NCBI RefSeq assembly: GCF_008629675.1 | Contig: NZ_VWOX01000003.1 | Location: forward strand, 124,001-188,000 | Reading direction: 5' to 3' | DNA from: Roseiconus nitratireducens | GTDB taxonomy: Bacteria > Planctomycetota > Planctomycetia > Pirellulales > Pirellulaceae | Length of the DNA: 64,000 nt | Part shown: piece by piece, positions 1-11,144 of the stretch | How positions within the stretch are numbered: position 1 is the first letter of the stretch | Layout: each line of letters starts with the position of its first letter | Translations under genes and position numbers: made by a program | The notes under the pieces: model-generated | Databases searched by the model: none | Told to the model about the DNA's origin: nothing | Seen by the model: the letters and a program-made list of their open reading frames with translations, nothing else

Positions 1-579
<579 letters not shown>

Positions 580-714
580 CCCGATCGGAACGGAACAGCC
601 GGCACCGACCCGCCGGCGCCGACGGGCCCGAGTCATCGGTTCGGGCCCCGGCATCCGCAACTCCCTTCCGACAATCGTCAACGCAGTTGAACAAACCCGC
701 CCACAAAATGATTC

Positions 715-1599
715 ATGGCTAACGCAAGAGCGCTCGACAAACGACGCAAGTCGATCAAGAACATCCGCAAGATCACGCGGACCATGGAACTGATCGCGAC
801 GGCGCGCTACAAGAAAGCGATGGACCGGGCGCAGGCCGCGACCGCCTACACCGAACAGATCACCAAGATCGTCGCGCGGTTGGCCGCTTCGGGAATGGAC
901 GTCAAACACCCGCTGCTGGAACAACGTGATAACGTCAAAAGTGCTCGCGTTCTGGTGTTGACCAGCAACCGCGGTTTGTGCGGCGGCTACAACGCCTCGA
1001 TCCTCCGGGAAGCGGTTCCACGGATCCGTCAGCTGCGAGAAACCCTGCCCCTGGTGAAGGTCGATGTCAGCGGCAAACGCGGCATCAACGGCCTGAAGTT
1101 CCGCAAGATCGACATCGCCGAACAGCACACCCAGTTCGAAGATCAGCCCGGCTACGACGACGTCGAAAAGATCGCCGACAGCTACCTGGCCCGGTACATC
1201 ACCGGCGAGATCGATCGGCTGGACGTGGTCTACACGAAGTTCATCAGCACTTCCAAACAGGTCCCCACGGTCGAAACCCTGCTGCCACTGGGCTCCCTCG
1301 GTGAAGACCAGGACTTGGACGAGCCCCGCGGGGCCAACGTCGACTTCGAGTTCCTGCCGTCGGCCGAGAGCATTCTGGAAGAGGTCGTTCCGACCAGTTT
1401 CAAGGTCCGGCTGTTCAAATGCTTCCTGGACGCCGCGGTCAGTGAACAAGTCGCACGGATGATCGCCATGAAGGGCGCGACCGAGAACGCCGGCGAAATG
1501 ATCAAACAACTTTCAATGACCTACAACCGGGCCAGACAGGGCCAGATCACCGGCGAGATCATGGAGATCATCGGCGGCGTCGAAGCCCTGGAAAACTGA
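715..1599 (+). CDS. atpG: ATP synthase F1 subunit gamma
   Basis: This 294-residue protein is the central rotor shaft of F1 that couples proton flow to catalysis. The N-terminal helix (MANARALDKRRKSIKNIRKI, then TMELIATARYKKA) and the C-terminal helix (NRARQGQITGEIMEIIGG) are the two conserved coiled-coil strands of the family, and the central Rossmann-like part carries SNRGLCGGYN. The length is normal. The ATG at 715 lies 135 bases after atpA with only a weak ribosome binding site. It is the second gene seen in the atpAGDC run. Confidence 0.98.
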   Translation: MANARALDKRRKSIKNIRKITRTMELIATARYKKAMDRAQAATAYTEQITKIVARLAASGMDVKHPLLEQRDNVKSARVLVLTSNRGLCGGYNASILREAVPRIRQLRETLPLVKVDVSGKRGINGLKFRKIDIAEQHTQFEDQPGYDDVEKIADSYLARYITGEIDRLDVVYTKFISTSKQVPTVETLLPLGSLGEDQDLDEPRGANVDFEFLPSAESILEEVVPTSFKVRLFKCFLDAAVSEQVARMIAMKGATENAGEMIKQLSMTYNRARQGQITGEIMEIIGGVEALEN

Positions 1600-1621
1600 C
1601 CACTTCTCCCACACTTGGTGA

Positions 1622-3118
<1,497 letters not shown>

Positions 3119-3121
3119 GCC

Positions 3122-3508
3122 ATGGCGATTCGCTGCATCGTCGTCACCCCCGAGCGGACCGAACTGGATTGCGAAGCGAACTCGGTCACCCTGCCGATGT
3201 TCGACGGCTCGCTGGGAATCCTGCCCGGTCGCGCCCCGATGATCGGACGGCTCGGCTTCGGAACCCTTCAGTTGGACACCGCCTCCGGGACGAAGCATTA
3301 CTTCGTCGACGGCGGGTTTGCCCAGGTGGAGGACAATGTCGTCAGCCTGTTGACCTCACGATCGATTCCGATCGACAAGCTCGAATCGGACAGCGCCGAA
3401 ACGGCGTTGGACGAAGCGCTGGCAATGCCCTCCAAAACTCCCGAGCAAATGCAGCTGAAGGACACCGCCGTCCGCCGCGCCCGCGGCATGCTGCGCTCCG
3501 CTCGATAG
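3122..3508 (+). CDS. atpC: ATP synthase F1 subunit epsilon
   Basis: A 128-residue protein with the N-terminal beta-sandwich of the epsilon family (MAIRCIVVTPERTELDCEA, then LPGRAPMIGRLGFGTL) and a C-terminal helical segment ending in a basic RRARGMLRSAR. It links gamma to the c-ring and can inhibit ATP hydrolysis in known relatives. It begins three bases after atpD and is the last gene of the run; a 434-base gap follows. Confidence 0.96.
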   Translation: MAIRCIVVTPERTELDCEANSVTLPMFDGSLGILPGRAPMIGRLGFGTLQLDTASGTKHYFVDGGFAQVEDNVVSLLTSRSIPIDKLESDSAETALDEALAMPSKTPEQMQLKDTAVRRARGMLRSAR

Positions 3509-3942
3509 TCGTCGGGTCACGTTTTCGAAGCGAATCGGATGACGCAAAATTCGCCTTGATTGGCTATTCGCGCCGCTCTACCGATCTTCCGGCAAGTCAG
3601 GCAGCGCCGCGGCTGCTTCCGGACAGCTTCGGACCGGTCTTGGTCCAAGACGCCAGTTCTCAAGGCGATTCCCCGCACCGTGGCCCGTTTATCGCGGTCG
3701 GTCCCTCGTCTGTACACGCCAGGATTCAATCCGGGGGTCTGCACGACGCGGGGCTTCCTCGTCCCGTCCGTGGGGAATCCTTAGCTGGTAACCGCGTTCT
3801 ATCTTTCCGATAGTGGCGGCCAATGAGTAGCAGAGCTTCAGGAACCGCCTGCCAAAGCGCTCCGATTGGTGCGGCGCGAGATTAAGATCGTGGATTGATC
3901 CAATTGGATAGCTGAACGCGTGTCGTAGACGGGGCAAGATTG
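3509..3942. other. Intergenic region after atpC
   Basis: No supportable gene is seen in these 434 bases; short frames on both strands lack a start with a ribosome binding site or a recognisable protein. A small palindrome ctatc-tttcc-gatag lies at 3799-3813, and a purine-rich ggggcaag at 3931-3938 serves as a likely ribosome binding site for the next gene. The base composition is less GC-biased than in the ATP synthase genes. Confidence 0.5.
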
Positions 3943-6900
3943 ATGAGGGGCAAAAAATTCGAATTTATCTCCGGCGGGAAGCATCGCGATCGGACGCATC
4001 GGCCGGCGAGTTTCGAAACGCTGGAACCACGCGTCGCACTATCCGGTCCCGATCCGGCGATCGCCGAATCGCTGCTGCTCAGTAGCGGACAGTCGGATGA
4101 ACTGCACGCGCAACTGGCCTCGCAGCACTATTTCGTTCACTACGATCTGCGTTACGGCCAGGAACTCTGGGTCAGCAACGATGAAGACCAACCGGCTCGC
4201 ATGGTGACCGATCTCAATCCGGGCCCAGCGGATTCGAGAATCAAATCGATTGTCGCGGCCGGCGATTTTGTCTTCTTCACCGCTTTCATGCCTGACGATT
4301 CGGGAGACGTGCAGCGACGATTGTTCCGCACCGACGGAACGCCGGAGGGGACGGTGCAGATAACCGACCGCATCGTGGCCCTGGGCGAACTAACGGTTTT
4401 CCAGGATCGCGTGCTCTTTTATTCACCCTACTCGTTTTTGCGGTCGCATCCGGGCGAGGTCTGGATCACCGATGGGACCGATGAAGGGACTCAACGTCTC
4501 TATGCGGCTGAAAGGGAAATCGCCGGGGAGGGTCCGTACTTTGCGGTGCTCGATGACCGCTTTTACTTTCGATTCGGTTCCATTCAGAAGCGCTATTACG
4601 TTTCCGATGGCTCGGTGGCCGGAACACGGCCGTTGTCATTAAGCGTGAGCTCGCGCTCGGACGGAGTGATGTCCGCGTTTCAGTTGGGCTCGGAGCACTT
4701 GCTGATCACCGAAAGAAACCAAGACGTGCGGATTGATCAGGTCAAGCCGGACGGTTCAACGGTTTCTTTGACTGAGGAATTACGCATTCAATTGGCATCC
4801 TATTCTCCGCTCGAACAAGTCGGAGCCCAACTGTTCTTTGCCGATACGGATTGGAAGTTGTGGCACAGTGATGGAACACTTGCGGGCACGCGACCACTCG
4901 ACATGAGCGGTTTTCTTCCAGACCAGAATGTACGTGTCACTCACCTTTCGGCGGTCGGCTCGCGGCTGGTCTTTCAATTCAGTTTTGATTCCCATTTGGC
5001 CTCCTACGACACCGTTACTGGCGAGTTTCGCGTTTTCCCGGATTCGACACCGAGCGAAAGCCTGCACCTCGCTTCAGGAAATCACTATTACTTCGTCTCC
5101 CACGGCCGGTTGATGCGGCTGGACGTTGTCAGTGGTCAATTAAGTGAGATCGCAGCGTTCGATTCGTCCGCCACGTTGAACGATCTGATCGCGTTTCGCG
5201 GTCAGGTTCTCGTCCGCTACACGGTTTTGTCTCAGGGCGGCAAAACAGTCGTCATTCGGCTCCTCAGCGAGAAGGGTCTCGGCGATGTCTTGGCGGAAAT
5301 CCCGCAAGCGGGTGACGACGTGATCCGGACATGGGTCGGCAAACCTTCCGATCCTTTGATTGTCACGCACGGCAGTTCCAATGAGGCCCGGGTCTACCGA
5401 TCGGACTCGCCGGAATCGCGTCTGTCTCTCCTCGCGTCGACGAGCAACCCTTTCCATTACGCCGGCGCACCGTCTCGACGCGACAACCACACGATCTTGG
5501 ATCAGACAAGATTTGTGTTTACCGGAGAGGATTCCAGGATCATCTGGATATCCGACGGAACGCAGTTGGGAACTCGGATTCTGTTCTCTCTCGATGCCAT
5601 GCCGGACGGAACGATCGCGGAAGCGGGGGCAAGGATCCGTGATCTCTACGCGATCGACGGGAAACTCGTTTTTTCCGTGTATGCACTCGAATCCGCGAAC
5701 GGAAATCGCAGTCGGACACTCTGGGCCGTCGACCAGGACGGAGATTCGCGATCGCTCTACCGGCCAGGTGACGGCTGGGGCTACGTCTTCGACATTCTGG
5801 GCAGCGTGAATGATCACTTGATGTTTGTCACGCAAGGGACCACGGGAGAGAAACTCCAGACGGTCTGGCGAACCTCGTCGGGGTTGAGAACGATCGAACC
5901 GGTTTTGACAGACGTCGGTGCCGCATCTCGCATCGGCGAATTTGACCGCTTTGACGAACCGCCTCGCATCACTGCCGACGAACGCTTGTTCTTTCGCGTC
6001 GATCCAGATTATCGCATCCACCCCGCCATACTACACGAGCGATTGACAGCCGATGCCGTTTTCGAGAATCAAGAACTGTGGAGTAAAGCCGAAGACGCAT
6101 CACTCTATCTGACCGATGGGAGCATCGAAGGAACCCAATTGCTGCTCGAACCGTCCGATCTTTGCCTGCGTGATGCCTGCTGGTACACCCGCGTCGCGGT
6201 TGCATCGGAGTTAGCCTGGATTCGCGCCGACGAACAACTCGCCCAAATGCCAGATTCCGGCGAATTATTCCCGCTTCCCGAATCGTTGACGACATCGTTT
6301 GAGCCGCTGGGCGTGCTTTCTGGAAACTGGATTGCGACCGACGGAACGCGAGTTGTTCGTTGGGACGTCGAGACCGGCGATGTCGAACAAGTTTTCGAAG
6401 CGAGTGCTCCGAACTCCATCAGCGTCAACACCATCTTCGCTGGAGACAAGCTGTTCCTTACGACTTATCCGGCGGACAAGGTGTTTGTATTGGATGGGAC
6501 AGTGGGAGGGACCCATGAACTAGAGTTTGGACCGCAATACCATCAGAAGAGCATCTACCCGGCCGGTGGCCCTGAACCGGGCGTGATCGTTCAAAGTCGC
6601 CGCACCGATGGAGGTTGGATTGATCATTTCTGGCTCGTCGAGGCGGCCACGGAAACCGTCGTCGACTTGGGCGCTTCAAATCTGCGGACATTCACATCGC
6701 TCCCACGCCCGATCGGAATGCATTCGGACATTCTCCACGGCGGAGCCGTATTTGCGAAGAAATCGGTTGACGTCTTTGTTGACTCGCCGGGCACGACGAT
6801 AGCGATCGAAGCTGACGATTCGACGGTCAAGCTTGTGGCGGGCGATGAGGTTGTTCAACAATTCAGCGGCTCCGTCGCTGTCGTTCGCATTGATCCGCGC

Positions 6901-7782
6901 GTCGAGCAGGTGACGATTGATCTCCAGGCTTTGGCTGAAAGTACCACTCGGGACCTGGATCTCCATGTCCCCGACGGCGCCGCGATCCGGCTGGTTGGCC
7001 GGGCCGGCCAGCGCATCGTCTACACGAGTACCGATGCAGGCGTTTTGATCCAAGTTGCCGGGCTCGAATTGGAGTTCCAATTTGAATCATCAATATCACT
7101 CGCGGACGACTTGGGCGTCCTCCATCGAGATCTGCGCGCGTCACCGAGGAGTGATCGATTGAATCTCAGCACGCAAGACGGTCAGCCGACGTTCGCGTTT
7201 GACGACGGGATGCGAGCCTGGAATCTTGTGTTTGAATCTTCCAGCGATCTTGTCGCCAACGACATTCGTGTCAATCTGCTCAGCGGCAAGAACGAAGTCG
7301 TTGTTGACCCGTCCTTTGACGTGCCGGGGACGTCGAACGGGATTTTCATCGAGATTGACCAGGCGGTCGATGGCGTTGGGCAGACCTCGCTATCGATTCC
7401 GCCGACATTCAGTGTCTCAAAATGGCCGCCTGATGCCGTCGTCCGACGGAACGACAATCCGAAGGTCCAAATCCGGCTTTCGGTCGAGAATCGTCCGTTT
7501 CAGAACCCGGCGAATCGGTACGATACAAACCTAGACGGGTCAATCACGCCCGCCGACGCGCTCATGATTATCAATACGCTCGAACGGGCAACTCTGCATA
7601 AGTCCTCGTGGCCCGGGTTTCCCGACGTGTCCGGCGACGGCCAGCTGACTCCGATGGATGCCCTGATGGTGATCAATCAAATGGCCCGCGATCACGCCAT
7701 TCTTTCGGTCACAAACGACTTGGAAGACAAGAGGGATGTGGTGTCATATCTGCTCCTCGATCAGCCGAAGTCGCTTCTTTAA
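3943..7782 (+). CDS. Giant exported DGT-repeat protein with LEPR N-terminus and dockerin
   Basis: This protein has about 1279 residues. ATG 3943 is preferred over the adjacent TTG 3940 because it follows ggggcaag. Residues 24-35 read FETLEPRVALSG, the LEPR-XLL type N-terminal motif of many large planctomycete surface proteins, here in place of an ordinary signal peptide. The body carries repeats of the form W-x-S/T-DG-S/T-x-x-GT (for example LFRTDGTPEGT, VWITDGTDEGT, LWHSDGTLAGT, IIWISDGTQLGT, LYLTDGSIEGT), typical of secreted ELW-DGT repeat propellers. Near residues 1194-1250 two dockerin/EF-hand-like segments follow (DTNLDGSITPADALMIIN and DVSGDGQLTPMDALMVIN), each with a DxNxDG or DxSGDG calcium loop. 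The likely place is the cell surface. No enzymatic motif is visible. Codon use is less GC-biased than in the neighbours. Confidence 0.88.
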   Translation: MRGKKFEFISGGKHRDRTHRPASFETLEPRVALSGPDPAIAESLLLSSGQSDELHAQLASQHYFVHYDLRYGQELWVSNDEDQPARMVTDLNPGPADSRIKSIVAAGDFVFFTAFMPDDSGDVQRRLFRTDGTPEGTVQITDRIVALGELTVFQDRVLFYSPYSFLRSHPGEVWITDGTDEGTQRLYAAEREIAGEGPYFAVLDDRFYFRFGSIQKRYYVSDGSVAGTRPLSLSVSSRSDGVMSAFQLGSEHLLITERNQDVRIDQVKPDGSTVSLTEELRIQLASYSPLEQVGAQLFFADTDWKLWHSDGTLAGTRPLDMSGFLPDQNVRVTHLSAVGSRLVFQFSFDSHLASYDTVTGEFRVFPDSTPSESLHLASGNHYYFVSHGRLMRLDVVSGQLSEIAAFDSSATLNDLIAFRGQVLVRYTVLSQGGKTVVIRLLSEKGLGDVLAEIPQAGDDVIRTWVGKPSDPLIVTHGSSNEARVYRSDSPESRLSLLASTSNPFHYAGAPSRRDNHTILDQTRFVFTGEDSRIIWISDGTQLGTRILFSLDAMPDGTIAEAGARIRDLYAIDGKLVFSVYALESANGNRSRTLWAVDQDGDSRSLYRPGDGWGYVFDILGSVNDHLMFVTQGTTGEKLQTVWRTSSGLRTIEPVLTDVGAASRIGEFDRFDEPPRITADERLFFRVDPDYRIHPAILHERLTADAVFENQELWSKAEDASLYLTDGSIEGTQLLLEPSDLCLRDACWYTRVAVASELAWIRADEQLAQMPDSGELFPLPESLTTSFEPLGVLSGNWIATDGTRVVRWDVETGDVEQVFEASAPNSISVNTIFAGDKLFLTTYPADKVFVLDGTVGGTHELEFGPQYHQKSIYPAGGPEPGVIVQSRRTDGGWIDHFWLVEAATETVVDLGASNLRTFTSLPRPIGMHSDILHGGAVFAKKSVDVFVDSPGTTIAIEADDSTVKLVAGDEVVQQFSGSVAVVRIDPRVEQVTIDLQALAESTTRDLDLHVPDGAAIRLVGRAGQRIVYTSTDAGVLIQVAGLELEFQFESSISLADDLGVLHRDLRASPRSDRLNLSTQDGQPTFAFDDGMRAWNLVFESSSDLVANDIRVNLLSGKNEVVVDPSFDVPGTSNGIFIEIDQAVDGVGQTSLSIPPTFSVSKWPPDAVVRRNDNPKVQIRLSVENRPFQNPANRYDTNLDGSITPADALMIINTLERATLHKSSWPGFPDVSGDGQLTPMDALMVINQMARDHAILSVTNDLEDKRDVVSYLLLDQPKSLL

Positions 7783-7878
7783 AACGTGCCAGATTTCAAT
7801 CAGGGACCGGGATCGACCAGAGACTAAACCGCGTTGCCCGGACGAGCAGCATGCATCACAGCGACCCAAACCTACATA

Positions 7879-7907
7879 TTGACATATAGCTTTAAGTGGC
7901 GTATGCT
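7879..7907 (+). promoter_or_regulatory. Sigma-70-type promoter
   Basis: A perfect -35 hexamer TTGACA (7879-7884) is followed after exactly 17 bases by TATGCT (7902-7907), a four-of-six match to the -10 consensus. It lies in an AT-richer patch of an otherwise GC-rich gap, about 160 bases before the ATG of the haem protein at 8069. It is the clearest promoter seen in the window. Confidence 0.7.
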
Positions 7908-7924
7908 GACCCTCGGTGAGGGTC
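7908..7924. repeat. Perfect palindrome directly after the -10 box
   Basis: The bases gaccctc-ggt-gagggtc form a perfect 7-bp inverted repeat with a 3-base loop. It starts at the base after the -10 hexamer and so covers the expected transcription start. It could be an operator or a 5' mRNA hairpin; the sequence alone does not decide. Confidence 0.6.
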
Positions 7925-8068
7925 CCCCGCCGGATTTTCGCCAATCATCGTTCGGACAGGGTGCCGCAGCGTTTGATTCCATCAACCAGACTACGTCGGC
8001 TGAAGTGCTGAATTGCTCGGCCGCCGCCCACCCGCTCTGGTGTGTCCCTCCTGATGCAGGCTCTCGGT

Positions 8069-9388
8069 ATGAGAATCCCACGCGCAGCGCTCCCATGGAC
8101 CGCTCTTCCACTGGTCTGGATGCTCCTCGGGAACTGTGCGGCCCAAACCGCAAGTTATGAACTGCCGCCGATCAATTATCTGGACGCGAAAGTTCAGGAT
8201 CCCGTTGCGGTTCTGGCCGAACGGATGGCCGCCGGTGACGTTCGCCTGCAGCACGATGCGACGTTTGGGTATCTCCCGTCACTGCTGCAGGCACTGGAAG
8301 TCCCGACCAATTCGCAGACCTTGGTGTTCTCCAAGACCAGTCTGCAGCTGCACCGGATTTCGCCGTCGCGCCCCCGGGCGCTGTATTTCAATGACGACGT
8401 GTACGTGGGCTACTGTCAGCGCGGGGACGTGTTGGAGATCGCGGCGACCGATCCCGAGCAGGGGGCCATCTTTTACACGCTCTCGCAAGCCGAAGATGAC
8501 GAACCTCGCTTCGTTCGCGACCGTGGAAACTGTTTGGCCTGTCACGCCAACAGTCGCACCCAAGACGTTCCGGGATACGTGATGCGGAGCGTCTTTCCCG
8601 ATCGCGCGGGTCGTCCGCGGCTGGGAAGTGGGACCTTCACGACCGACATTCGAAGCGAGTTTCAAGACCGCTGGGGCGGTTGGTACGTCAGCGGCAACCA
8701 TGGATCGATGCGACACATGGGAAACACGATCTTTGAAGAGGATCCCCCACGCATCGATCGTGAGGCCGGTGCGAATGCCGAGGACTTGGAACCGTTCTTT
8801 CGAACCGATCGTTATCTGGAACCGACCAGTGACATCGTGGCCCTGATGGTACTGGGACATCAAACCCAGATGCACAACGCGATCGCCGCGGCCAACTACG
8901 AAACGCGGCGGGCGATGCACCAGTCATTCGAAATGAATCGGCTGCTCGATCGCCCGGAGGGCCATCTCAGCGATCTCGCCCTCCGGAGGATCGATTCTGC
9001 TGCGGACAAAGTCGTCAAACAACTGTTGATGTGCGACGAGTTCACCCTCAGCGATCCGGTCGCGGGTTCCGGCGGGTTCGCCGAGACGTTTCAGGCCAGG
9101 GGACAACGTGATTCTCGGGGACGCTCCCTGCGAGACCTTGATCTGGAAACTCGGCTGTTCAAATACCCCTGCAGCTACCTGATCCATGCCCCGGCGTTTG
9201 ACGCCTTGCCGGACGAGGTACGGAACCGGATCTTGCAGCGGCTGGTGACCATTCTGCAGGGCCAAGGCGATTCCAAAGACTTCGATCACCTGTCACCGGA
9301 AACGCGTGCGGCGATCCTGGAAATCCTGGTGGACACCAAGCCGGCAATCCGCCAGTGGGTCGCCGCCGGCAAGACTTCTTTGCGATGA
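8069..9388 (+). CDS. Exported protein with one c-type haem motif
   Basis: About 439 residues. ATG 8069 is chosen because the protein then starts with a basic n-region and a hydrophobic stretch (MRIPRAALPWTALPLVWMLL) ending near an Ala-x-Ala-like CAAQTAS site; ATG 8054 and GTG 8042 are in-frame alternatives. One haem c motif CLACH occupies residues 155-159. The rest is soluble and not assigned to an enzyme family I know; similar proteins of unknown role occur in planctomycetes. The downstream half is rich in His, Met and acidic residues. It has its own promoter (7879-7907) and no obvious operon partner. A periplasmic electron-transfer role is inferred from the haem site only. Confidence 0.8.
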   Translation: MRIPRAALPWTALPLVWMLLGNCAAQTASYELPPINYLDAKVQDPVAVLAERMAAGDVRLQHDATFGYLPSLLQALEVPTNSQTLVFSKTSLQLHRISPSRPRALYFNDDVYVGYCQRGDVLEIAATDPEQGAIFYTLSQAEDDEPRFVRDRGNCLACHANSRTQDVPGYVMRSVFPDRAGRPRLGSGTFTTDIRSEFQDRWGGWYVSGNHGSMRHMGNTIFEEDPPRIDREAGANAEDLEPFFRTDRYLEPTSDIVALMVLGHQTQMHNAIAAANYETRRAMHQSFEMNRLLDRPEGHLSDLALRRIDSAADKVVKQLLMCDEFTLSDPVAGSGGFAETFQARGQRDSRGRSLRDLDLETRLFKYPCSYLIHAPAFDALPDEVRNRILQRLVTILQGQGDSKDFDHLSPETRAAILEILVDTKPAIRQWVAAGKTSLR

Positions 9389-9590
9389 CGTCGGCCCCCG
9401 TGCGTGAACGTCACACCGCGGGGAATCGCCCTATCGAGTCGGGCCGAAAAAGGTACCGATTGTGAGGTTCGGACGGTCAAATTTTTCTGGCTGACCGAAT
9501 TGAAGGGGGGCCGAAATCTTTTCTCGCTTCCAGGGGGTGTGCACAACCGAAGCCAAGGACAGCACTTCATTTCCTTACGCGGGGACACCC

Positions 9591-10688
9591 ATGAACGTCT
9601 CATTCGGTCAACCATTTCGGCGTCTTGCTTTTGGCCTGCTGCTTGCTTCCTCCGTCGCGGTACCGGCGCAAGCGGGATTCGGCCTGTTCGACCACGGATG
9701 CGACACAAACTGCGATACGCCAAGCTGCGGGACGTCCCTGTGCGAGACGTCTCTGTGCGAATCGGCCGCTTGCGACATGGGATGTGACGGGGGATGTGAC
9801 GCCGGTTGCGGATGCGGGGGTCAGCTCGGATGCCTCAGCAATTTGGACGCGTTGGGATGCGGGCTGATCAAACCGAGCGACCATTGCTTTGACGATTTCA
9901 TCAGCCCGATGATCAACTTCGTGCATTTCGAAGACCCGCGGACGCTGACCGAGATTCGTCCGATCTTTGTCAATCACTGGGTACCGGACAACATCGGTAG
10001 CGGAATTCCCGCCGGCGGTTCCATTCAGCTTCTGGCCCTGCAATTTCGTGTGGCCCTCACCGAACGGCTCAGCTTGATCGGCGTCAAGGACGGGTACATC
10101 TTCGACAGCACCGACAATGCGCTGGACACGCTCTTGGATGATGGTTGGGCAGCGGTCACGGCGGGTCTGAAATACAACTTGCTTCGTGACACGCGATCTG
10201 GAACCCTGGCTTCCGTCGGAGCAACCTACGAGATTCCCGGAAGTGATGACGCGTTGCAGGATGTGGGAGATGGCGAGTTTCACCTGTTCATGACCGGAGG
10301 CAAGCGTCTGTACAACGGCAATGCCCACTGGTTGTCCGCGTTCGGTGTCCGGTTGCCAGTCGACGACGAGGTGCAAACCGAATCGATTCACTGGTCCAAC
10401 CACTTTGACGTTCGCTTGACCGACAGCGTGTACCTGTTGACGGAAGTCGCTTAGTGGCACTGGACCGACGATGCGACGTCAGGATTGCCTCTGGGTGTGG
10501 CCGGACAAGATCTATTCAACCTGCCCGCGACCAACGTGGCCGGCAACGATTTGGTGACGCAAAACGTCGGCATGAAATGGAAGCCGACCGCGCACGCTGA
10601 ATACGGTTTGGCCTATGAGTTCCCGCTGACGGAATTCAAAGACGTGATCGACGGTCGCCTCCAAGCGGAAGCCATTTTCCGATACTAA
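9591..10688 (+). pseudogene. Cys-rich outer-membrane beta-barrel-like protein with in-frame amber stop
   Basis: ATG 9591 follows gcggggacaccc and begins a signal peptide (MNVSFGQPFRRLAFGLLLAS, cleavage likely after VPAQA). The mature N-terminus holds about a dozen cysteines in CDxxCD/ETSLC-type repeats, then an amphipathic region resembling a porin-type barrel. Codon 288 (10452-10454) is TAG. The same frame then stays open for another 77 codons (starting WHWTDDATSGLPLGVAGQ) and ends in the barrel-like strand DGRLQAEAIFRY with a terminal aromatic. The full frame would give 365 residues. A single TGG-to-TAG change would explain it. It may be a recent pseudogene, a sequencing error, or a read-through site. 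Confidence 0.75.
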
Positions 10689-10705
10689 CAGGATCACACG
10701 TCCCT

Positions 10706-10729
10706 CTCGGGCGGCGCCGTTCGCCCGAG
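10706..10729 (+). terminator. Hairpin terminator candidate
   Basis: An 8-bp perfect stem (ctcgggcg / cgcccgag) with an 8-base loop begins 18 bases after the TAA of the interrupted outer-membrane gene. There is no T-run after it, so intrinsic termination is uncertain. Confidence 0.45.
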
Positions 10730-10985
10730 CGTTGACGATGCCCTCTGCCACCAGCTGGCAATCGTCACAACGTTAACTTGCTTCCGACGTCCGCTTCGGT
10801 TGCCCGATCGACAGGGTCACCGTCTGAGTGCGAAAGATGGACTGCGGTTAGCGGGGCCAGAGAAAAAACTGGCATTCGAACCCTGGATTCCGCCCTGGCC
10901 GCTGCCCGAAAGCTCCACGCTCGGTGGGCAGCGGTCAGGCTGGTTTCACGCGGACGCCGCGCGTTCCGGCGGCATTGCCACCGAT
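10730..10985. other. Intergenic region between convergent genes
   Basis: This gap lies between the end of the outer-membrane gene (plus) and the end of the cbb3 operon (minus). No supportable gene or strong hairpin is seen. Frames here lack ribosome binding sites and give Arg-rich translations typical of noncoding GC-rich DNA. Confidence 0.4.
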
Positions 10986-11144
10986 TCAATCGCGCCGGAC
11001 GCTGTCCTCGTCATCCAACAGCATCCTCACGGCCGGCGTCTCCAAGTCATCGAACTGCCCGGACCGAATGCACCGAATGCAGGCGAACAGGGCCGTCGCG
11101 CCCATGGCAATGGCGATCGGTAATGCTATGTACAAGACGTTCAT
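10986..11144 (-). CDS. ccoS: cbb3 oxidase maturation protein CcoS
   Basis: A 52-residue frame starts MNVLYIALPIAIAMGATALF, one transmembrane helix, followed by the family signature RSGQFDDLETPAVRML and an acidic tail. CcoS is a small membrane protein needed to load haem/copper into the cbb3 oxidase. The ATG overlaps the stop of ccoI by four bases (ATGA), so it is translationally coupled and is the last gene of the operon. The length matches the family's usual 45-70 residues. Confidence 0.93.
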   Translation of the reverse strand: MNVLYIALPIAIAMGATALFACIRCIRSGQFDDLETPAVRMLLDDEDSVRRD

